From Paraescarpia echinospica (Eukaryota; Annelida; Polychaeta; Sabellida; Siboglinidae), in the NCBI GenBank assembly GCA_020002185.1, contig CM034539.1, forward strand, positions 30,707,750-30,771,749: a stretch of 64,000 nt of DNA. The letters run 5' to 3'. Below the pieces are notes generated by a model, which saw only the letters and a program-made list of their open reading frames with translations, had not been told where the DNA came from and ran no database searches. Made by a program: the position numbers and the translations under genes. Below, one piece after another: positions 56,694 through 64,000 of this stretch. Within the stretch, counting starts at the first letter, position 1; each line of letters opens with the position of its first letter.

Positions 56694-59600
56694 TTATGCC
56701 AGTTCCACACCAGGTGGCAGTGCTGTGTCTGCGTGATGCAACGCCTCACGTGAGGCAGCGGAAGAACGGATGACCTCGCGTAAGTCTTTCACTTGTTCCT
56801 CAACCTCCCTGAAACGAACACCGTTTCAATGTTACTAATCGAATAATGGTACAATATTCGACAATATACGATCAACATCATTTTGTTAACGATTCTGTCA
56901 TAGTGTTTTTTTATAATGCTCGGTGAATCCATGAGTGTTTCCATTTCCGTGTGTGGGATCTTTCACTTGCCATAGCATAGACATCAGATAGAAGGGACCA
57001 ATGGCTTATAGTGAGTGTCTCATCTGAAAGATGCAGGCAACATGAGATCAACGAACTTGTCCAAGTTTCGACACGGCGGTCGGTACCAGGATTCGAACCC
57101 TGGTTCCTTTGATTTTTGGTCTGGCTCTCTAACCACACGACCACCGTTCACCATTTTCAGCTGTCCGTCTGCCTTTCTTTGTCTTATCAGTTGTAATGAA
57201 GATGGGCAGACAGGTCTCTGGCTAAGCCCCCGAGTCCTCACCCCGAGGATGAAAGTATAAGTGACTTGCCTCCATGACTGAGACGAAGTCTGCACAGCAA
57301 GGGCGTGTTCGTTGACCTGTTCCTGGAGTCCAGAGATGTCACCCCTCAGAGTAGACAGGGTGGCTTGTAGGAATGTCAGGGGTCTGGAGCAGAGACAGAG
57401 GCACATACTAGAAACATTTTACAGATGTAAAATCAATCTATAGATATTACTTACTATACGTAGATGTTTTGGTTTGTTAGTTTCCAATAGAAGTTCACGT
57501 CATTTGAAATTATATTATAACACAAAAATCGCATTACAAAATTCAGAAACAAATTCACCATGCTTACTTTGATGTGCCCTGCCCTGTAATCTCCGACAGT
57601 TTCAGTTGTCTGAGTTTAAAACAAGTCCACAACATTTGGTGGATAACGCACAATTCTTAAAGCAGCTACCGTCATTCGACTTTTCCTTTACCTCATTTTA
57701 GAATCATTTTGCAAAAAATCAAACCATGCTAGTATAAAATACAACACGCTAACTTGCCTGAAAATGTGTTATTTAGTTTTGATGAAATCACCAGACAAAC
57801 AACAACAAAACAACTTTTAACTAGGCCATGTTGATAACCCCTACAAAAAAACCTTCCTTTTATTGTCTTGGTTCCCACCCTAAATAAGAGGCCCCAAATA
57901 CTAACCCCTTTCCCTGATGCCTGAAGCAAACGGGGTTATTTTTGTTCTCGTTGTCAAGGGATACTTACTTGCTCTGCTTCGTGACATTACTCGATTCCTT
58001 CAGTAGACGTTCGATCGCCTCCATGTCAAATGGTGGATGTGACGTGTCACTTGGCGTGTTCTGTCGACAGTGACATTCATGATGACAGCAATACTATTTC
58101 AATTAAAGGTAAAACTTCTCATAAGTTTTCATGTTATTTAACATAAACTACAATGCAACCACGCTTTACGGTCACCTCTGCAATACAGCCACCCTGCAAT
58201 TAAGGTCAGTCTCACATAATTTTTGTAACAGGAATAAGAAATGAGTCCCTTTAATACAGTCACCTCGCTATTCAGGTCACCTTTGCCAAGTCCTGAAGGT
58301 GGCCTTAATACTGAGGTGCCACTGTATGTCTACTCTCGTATGTTGAGTTCCCATGATGCCCTCCACTTGGGCAGTAATTTGCAGTGTAGGAGACAGGAAA
58401 ACTCATAGATAGCATTCTTACAAATCTTCGTATTACCTTTGGCTATTTAAAGCAGGATTGTCTACCGCGTTACCCAGAATCGGCCACAGGTAGTAAATCT
58501 GATAGCGTGCATTTCATTGAACCAGCTGTTCTGAATAGGAGAACCATTTGAACCTGTGCAGGGGTCAGGTGGTTAGGGTGGTGGGCTGTCGATCAGAGGA
58601 ACTGGGGTTTGAATCCTGGTGCCAACCAGTTGGTGGTTCGGTACTGGTGTCGGCTACCATGTTGAAACTTGGGCAGTTTCGTTCACACAACCTTGCCTGT
58701 GTCTTTCGGAAGGGTCACTTCTATCGGGTGTCTATGCCAGGGGAAATTAAAAAAATGCAGGGAAATGGGAAAAACCCGAAGTGGATTCACTGAGCTGAGA
58801 TCTCATTCTCTAAACTCCCAAATACCAACAATGATCTTGGCAAAACATTGGCAACAACAATGCATACAAAAAAAAACAAGTTTACTGTAATATAAGTGAG
58901 CATGTATAATGTACAGTGTTTGAAGGGGGTAAACAGGAAGTCATTGACTTGTATGTAAGTTTACCCCTGACCTGTATATTTTGACATTAGTGTTATGTTT
59001 GTTGAACTGCTTATTCCTCTATGCTAGTAATCATAATTTATATAATGTAATGGGATGTAATGCATGTTCAATATTTAAAATATATGATAAGTACACATAT
59101 TAACATAAATGGTAGTTACCACAATGGCAGAATTATATTTGTTAACGATTTTATTTAGATTTCCATAACCAGATATTTCTTAAATAAAAGGTTCTTGCAT
59201 TTATGCTTAAATGCAGACATGGTATTAGTAGTTTTTAAATTATCAGTTAGTTTTAAGTTTTTAATTAGAAAAAGAAGAAATACCTTGTTCTGCTGGACGC
59301 TGGTCTTCAGGGCTGATGTCAGTTCTGTCAGTTTGGCGTGCAGCGAAGACTTTTCTTGTCGGACACTTAGTAGTTCCTCTCTGACCGCCGCCAGCTCAGA
59401 CATTACACTCTGAAAGTGACCACAGCAAGACTGATACTGATTGTACGTGGCCCCAGTGAGTGACTGAATGCAGCCACAGAGAACTGCCATTGACTGAAAG
59501 TGACCACAATGAAACTTACACTGACTGAAAGTGGTCACACTGAAACTGATATTGACTGAAAGTGGCCACAAATAAAGTGACACTAACTGAAAATGACCAC

Positions 59601-62600
59601 AATGAAACTGACATATTAAAAGTGGCCACAAAGAAACTGATATTGACTGAAATTGGCCAGAGACAAAGTGACACTAACTGAAAATGACCACAATGAAACT
59701 GACATATATTAAAAGTGGCCACAAAGAAACTGATATGGAATGAAAAATCACTTTCACTACCTAAATGAGTGCCATATAATTGTGAACTTTTTTGTAAAGC
59801 GCTTTGAACAGAACTAAGGACTGGATACAAGACCTTATTATTATTTATTAAAGTGGAAACAGTGAAACTGATTTTGACATGTTTACTGAAAGTGGTCGCA
59901 ATTAAAACTGACAATGACTGAAAAAGGCTACAATGAGACTGATACTTCTGGAAAGTGATGAGAGTGACAGTGGTATCTGCGTGACGTTGCGTGTACAATA
60001 ACATCACAACATAGATACATAGAACAGACCTGTAGAGCTGTCTGCAGACTCTCGACCTCCATCTTGTGTCTTTCCTCCACCAGATGGAGCTTCTCTCTTG
60101 CAGCCTCAAGTTCATTTTGTTGTTCGTCCAGTTGCCACTTGAGGGACTGCACAGAAGCAAATAAGTACAGTTAGGTACATAAAATCATAGGTACGTTAAA
60201 AATTGCCGTATTAACATCTCGCACTACTGCCTATATTTATCATTGAAACAGCGAAACCGAGACACAGTGAAGGGAGTGTTCCGCAGACACGGTGAAGGGA
60301 GTGTTCCGCAGACACGGTGAAGGGAGTGTTCAGCAGACACGGTGATGGGAGTGTTCCGCAGACACGGTGAAGGGAGTGTTCCGCAGACACGGTGAAGGGA
60401 GTGTTCCGCAGACACGGTGAAGGGAGTGTTCCGCAGACACAGTGAAGGGAGTGTTCCGCAGACACGGTGAAGGGAGTGTTCCATAGACACAGTGAAGGGA
60501 GTGTTCCGTAGACATGGTGAAGATGTTGCCAAACAAAAAGTTGTTTTTGACACAATAAGCTATGAATAATCTGGCTGATAAAATATATGTGATTAATAAT
60601 ACAATACGGAACATTTGCAAGATAAATTACAGAACTAAAAACAAACGTTACGTACCTAACAGATTACTACCATATGTAACGCAACTATTTTGGGTAGCAT
60701 GTCTTCGCAGCAATGCAATTTCGCTGTTTTAAAATTGTAAATGTTTCACTTAAAACAACTTTTCAAACAATTTGTTTGCATAAATGTGATTATACATACA
60801 GTAGAGATTTAGAGTATGATTATCTTATGAAAGAATTTGTCCAGGTTTGTTGTTAAAATTGTGTTTTCCTGTTGTCTGTGGCAAAATTCGGGACATCCAG
60901 TGGTTTACAACGTTCTCGTGATGAATATCAGGAAACAGATACAGAAACACATTTTTGACCACACCCAGTTGGTAACGGCTGAAACCTGTTTAAAATCATT
61001 GTCACTAAGTATATTCTTTCCAAAAGCACCTTGGATTTTTATGAAATTAAAAAACTTACAAATTATTCTAGACCTAACATTAAAAGTTGCATAACTCCAT
61101 CCATTGCATCTACTGTTAGCGTACACATAAGCTAACAGAAAAATGTAGTTTCTGAGATGTTCTTTATGGCTTTGCACGTTTTGAATAGTGCCTTTTTGTA
61201 TTATGGGATATGCCTGTGTTGGTTTAATAGAGCGTGATTAAGAGATCATCAGTCCTAAACATGTCTGAAGTAGAAGCTGCTTGGCCAGTGTGCTCTGTTG
61301 AGCAACAAACCAGCGGATGCAGATGTCACTGGAGCTCATTCGTGGGTCTTATAATAACAATAAACTTCTATAGCGTCTGTATCCCCAGGAATCTGAGCTC
61401 AGAGGCGCAACATACAGGAATCATTGGACAAAATTGTTAACATGAACAACAAGCAAGGATCATCATTAGAGCAAGGGACCAACGAAGGTTAGGGTGGGAA
61501 TGTGATTTTGAATAAATAAGTTTTTTATGAAAGGTAGCTATAGTTTCAGATTATTTTTAAGATGTTCATTCAAAATTTTGGGTGCAGCTACAGAGAATGG
61601 ATGTTTATCAATGTAAAGCTTGGTTTTAGGAACAAATTATGGATTTCTGTTACCAATCTTACAGGTGTGCACCACTCTTGGTTGGCACGCATATCGGCAT
61701 AAGGTCCATACTAAGTGATATGTCCAATGGATTTATTTATTTATTAATAATTATATATATATTTTATGAACGTTAAGTTTAATTGTGAGCAAAATGATTG
61801 AGGTCACATGAAGACTGGTACATCAAAGATGTTTTATTTATTTATTTAATGATAAAAGGCTTCTATGTAGTGTGAGAAACTGACATAAATTCACCCCGAC
61901 AATCCAACAGTGATCAGCTCAAACACCTTCATTACTATCTTTTAAATATAATATTATGGATATTTATCTGTTTATTTTAATACTAAAATTGTATTATGAA
62001 TATTAGTTATTTATTATATTTTTTTATTAATCTTAATATGTTATTTAAATATACATGTTGTTAGATATTATTATTTTTTAAAACTTTTCTTAGGATTCTT
62101 ATTTCTAACATTTCGGATAATACATTCACATTTGATATTATTTCATTGGATACACCAGTCTCTATATTTCTTACCTTCACCTCCTCCAAATGCACAGAAT
62201 CTTTCAGTTTCTTCTCTTCCAGGGACTGCTGCAATCTGTCCATCTCAGTGCGAATGTTTTGATACTCAGCGGTGACACGTTCCACCTCGCTCTGATACTT
62301 CGCTTGTGATTCCTGCGCCCTCTGGAGGTCTGCCTTCACAGCATCAACTTCTCGCGTCTTCTGGTCAACATTGACCTGTAGCTGGTCAAGGTCAACCACC
62401 AGTGTCTCCATCTGGCGGCGTAATTTAATGTGGGCGCCTTTTTCTTTCATGAACTACAACGGCAAGGATGACAGTGTGACGACAAAAGAAACGTATAGTT
62501 GATCTGCATCAAGTTAGATGTGGTCCTAACAGAATGCCTGTTGAAAAACGCATACAGTAGATGTTTTGAAATGTTTACAAAATCTAATTTATATCCAGTC

Positions 62601-63502
62601 CTGAACAGCTGTTGAACTTCGCGTTACAGTCACCAATAACATCTTCAGTAATTCAGTCACCTTGCAGTTAAGGTCACCCTTGGACAGTCCCAAATTAATT
62701 CTGTAACCGTATAGCAGCAAAAATTACTCCTGCTAATAAGGTTACCTCGCTATTCAGGCCAAGTTCCGGCCAAGGTGACCTTAATAGTGGGGTTCCATTC
62801 TAATTAAAGTCCATCAGCACATGAAACAAAGCTGGTATTGTAAAAATGCACTGGCCATGTTGAAACAGACAACTTCAAATGAAATAAACCATCTAAACTT
62901 TCGCGTAACCACTGGACTTTATAAGCTATAAAATAACGAGAGACGTCCTACCACATCTTCCCTTGCTCCTTCCTTCCTTCCCCTCCTCCCTCCCTCCATT
63001 ACCTCTCATGTCCTCCTTCCCCTCCCCTCGTCTTCCTTTCCTCTCCCCTCCCTCCCTCCCTCTTACATTGCTCCATCTCTCTCCCCTCTCTCTCTCTGTC
63101 AGTCTTTCAAGTCTCTGTCTCTATCTGTCAGTCGCCCTTCTCTGACCCTTTCTCTCTCCCTCCCTCCTCTCCCCTGCCTTCCTTCTTTCTCTCTCCTTCC
63201 CTCCCTCCCTCCTCCTAACCCTCTTCTCCTCCTCTCTCCCTCCTTCCAATCCCACTTCCCCTCCAGTATTACTCCCCACCCACCCACCTGTTTCTTGGAG
63301 TCCTTGGCACTCTCTCTCTCCCTCTTCACTTCGTCATCCAGAGTTCGCACTAACTCCTCCACCTGGGCTAGCTCCTTCTCTCGTTCTGCCAGCCTCTCCT
63401 GCACCTCTGAGTTCTGAACCACCACCGACGACTCGCTCACTGCCAACTGTGCCTCCAGGTGGCAGCAGTGTTCCCTCAGCGTTGCGTGCGACTGCAGCAC
63501 AC
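56694..63502 (-). CDS. Coiled-coil protein, C-terminal seven exons
   Basis: Seven exons join in phase: 63288-63502, 62175-62453, 60030-60146, 59284-59409, 57969-58060, 57270-57383 and 56694-56808, giving 351 residues ending in TAA. Upstream exons lie beyond the window. The first four encode almost continuous heptad-rich coiled coil (LAEREKELAQVEELVRTLDD, LVVDLDQLQVNVDQKTREVD, LKWQLDEQQNELEAAREKL, MSELAAVREELLSVRQEKSS). The last three are a shorter helical tail with EAIERLLKESS and EVEEQVKDLREVIRSS. I do not recognise the protein; centrosomal, Golgi or cytoskeletal scaffolds are the usual classes. All introns are GT-AG except 56809-57269, whose donor reads AG then GCAAGT. Introns hold SINEs, MITEs, an L2 tail and minisatellites. 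Confidence 0.72.
56910..57155 (-). mobile_element. tRNA-derived SINE, family C
   Basis: Minus-strand head with box A (GGTCGTGTGGTTAGAGAGCC) and box B (GGGTTCGAATCC), then a body shared with 58553-58800 (TGTCGAAACTTGGACAAG, TTCTATCTGATGTCTATGC, GGATTCACCGAGC). It fills much of the GC-AG intron of the coiled-coil gene. Confidence 0.85.
57384..57968. other. Intron, no further feature seen
   Basis: Intron of the coiled-coil gene between exons 57969-58060 and 57270-57383. I see no repeat terminus or RNA gene. Confidence 0.5.
58151..58324. mobile_element. Tc1/pogo-like MITE, TA duplication
   Basis: Inverted ends CAATGCAACCACGCTTTACG and the complement of CAGTGGCACCTCAGTATTAA, continuing into GGTCACC blocks, flanked by TA on both sides. 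The terminus CAGTGG(C/A)ACCTC is typical of mariner/pogo-derived MITEs. Confidence 0.65.
58553..58800 (+). mobile_element. tRNA-derived SINE, family C, second copy
   Basis: Head with box A-like TCAGGTGGTTAGGGTGGT and box B GGGTTTGAATCCT, and a body colinear with the family C copy at 56910. It lies in the next upstream intron on the opposite strand. Confidence 0.8.
59405..59945. repeat. ~30-36 bp tandem repeat beside a coding exon
   Basis: Repeated GACTGAAAGTGGCCACAA and AATGAAACTGATATT blocks, about fourteen imperfect copies interrupted near 59740-59860. The first copy overlaps the splice acceptor of exon 59284-59409. Long open frames across it are repeat artefacts. Confidence 0.85.
60261..60522. 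repeat. 25-bp minisatellite, ~10.5 units
   Basis: Unit GACACGGTGAAGGGAGTGTT plus CCGCA, nearly uniform, with changes mainly in CGG/CAG and the last four bases. It lies in the intron, 114 bp from the acceptor side of exon 60030-60146. There are no unique spacers, so it is not a CRISPR array. Confidence 0.95.
60523..61351. other. Intron, no further feature seen
   Basis: Intron sequence of the coiled-coil gene. The open frames on both strands at 60837-61177 have no recognisable content. Confidence 0.5.
61352..61650 (-). mobile_element. L2-like LINE 3' fragment
   Basis: Same untranslated tail as 47228-47660 (AATAACAATAAACTTCTATA, CATCATTAGAGCAAGGGACC, AAGGTTAGGGTGGGAATG), with a decayed end of ORF2 (GGGTGCAGCTACAGAGAA). 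Intron of the coiled-coil gene. Confidence 0.82.
61651..62174. other. Intron, AT-rich, no feature seen
   Basis: Very AT-rich intron sequence with TTTATTTA runs up to the donor of exon 62175-62453. Confidence 0.5.
62611..62802. mobile_element. Tc1/pogo-like MITE, second copy
   Basis: Colinear with 58151-58324 (CAGTCACCTTGCAGTTAAGG, CCTCGCTATTCAGG, AAGGTGACCTTAATAGTGG) with inverted but decayed ends. Intron of the coiled-coil gene. Confidence 0.6.
62950..63270. repeat. Polypyrimidine (CT-rich) tract
   Basis: About 320 bp of CCTTCC, CTCCCTCC and CTCTCT runs, purine on the minus (gene) strand. It begins about 18 bp past the donor of exon 63288-63502. The proline/serine-like ORF across it is an artefact. 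Confidence 0.9.
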
Positions 63503-64000
63503 CTGCAACCGACGGGATGACCAGTGAGTGGACACCACAAGTGGTCAAGCTTGTCCAGAGGAATTAATAATTAAATTATGGCATGTTAATGACTGAAACT
63601 TTATAATCTATGATAAATATAGTTTCACTCGGCATCATGCTTAGTTTACACTTATTTCATGCATCATTTAAATCAATCGTACAACGTATTGACACATATA
63701 TATATATATGTACAAATTACTAACTGTTATTGCACTAGTGGGTGGGTGGGTGTATTAATGTTTTCTTCCTATACAGTTTGAATCACAGCTGCCAAACTTT
63801 CAGAAGAAAAGTAATTGATAATTTTTTCCAAACTCACAACTGGTTACTGATTCTTTCTGGTTTTAGGGTTCATACTGTTCTTTAGATGGACGTAAATCGA
63901 ATGTTCATAACATTACTCGTATATTCTTCAATTGTTCCGTGAGGTGCGCTGATCAAACACTTAATGTAACTTACATTAAGGTGAAACCTTTTCAAATTAA
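63503..64000. other. No feature seen, except a short TA repeat
   Basis: Intron 5' to the first visible exon of the coiled-coil gene. A TA run lies at 63695-63711 and a GGTGGGTGGGTG run at 63740. Confidence 0.5.

Noticed and set aside
60261..60522. CRISPR-like array
   Set aside because: Units are directly adjacent with no unique spacers, and the genome is eukaryotic.
60211..60620. Three overlapping ORFs of 96-114 codons
   Set aside because: They are read through the 25-bp minisatellite in different frames, with no non-repeat coding signal.
62963..63145. Serine/proline-rich ORF
   Set aside because: It is an artefact of the CT-rich tract.

Overview
This is a eukaryotic genome window. The two host genes I could model have GT/GC-AG introns, and there is abundant non-LTR, LTR and DNA transposon material plus tRNA-headed SINEs. 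The mix points to an invertebrate animal, probably marine: CR1 with an esterase ORF1, L2-like LINEs, BEL/Pao and Ty3/Gypsy elements, a Ginger1-OTU transposon, a THAP exon and a Toll-like LRR receptor. I cannot fix the phylum from sequence alone. Base composition is AT-rich overall.

Layout. Positions 1-3015 are a satellite of about 193 bp split by an L2-like LINE, which is itself split by a hAT-like element. Positions 5125-20414 are a stack of retroelements: BEL/Pao (-), CR1 (+), CR1 (-) landing next to a THAP exon, then a Ty3/Gypsy element (-) with one long and one truncated LTR. Positions 20420-24370 hold tandem repeats, a broken PIN/XPG-nuclease-like family member, a LINE 3' end and an isolated coding exon. 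Positions 25218-26879 are an internally deleted Ginger1 DNA transposon with an OTU domain. Positions 27230-28978 are a Toll-like LRR ectodomain ORF whose stop codon lies just before a Gypsy LTR (28982-30158). Positions 30430-35452 are decayed LINE, Harbinger-like MITE, SINE and other MITE sequence.

Two host genes are supported by consistent splice phases. At 35829-48602 (-) there is a complete 12-exon major facilitator gene of 574 residues, resembling the plant ZIFL group; its introns carry many MITEs, SINEs and a LINE tail. At 56694-63502 (-) lie the last seven exons of a coiled-coil protein that continues beyond the right edge; one of its introns appears to be GC-AG. Between them (49545-53530) is a cluster of non-autonomous transposons. 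These include three of the four copies of a family with CATCCTCG termini and 8-bp target duplications.

The mobile elements look dead: Gypsy gag and pol carry two nonsense codons and a frameshift, Pao has a changed RT active site, and CR1 ORF2 is broken several times. I found no CRISPR array, no operon and no intact tRNA or rRNA gene. The items most worth a second look are the Ginger1-OTU relic, the CATCCTCG family, the Gypsy fragment with a fold-back end beside the Toll-like ORF, and the metazoan ZIFL-like transporter.
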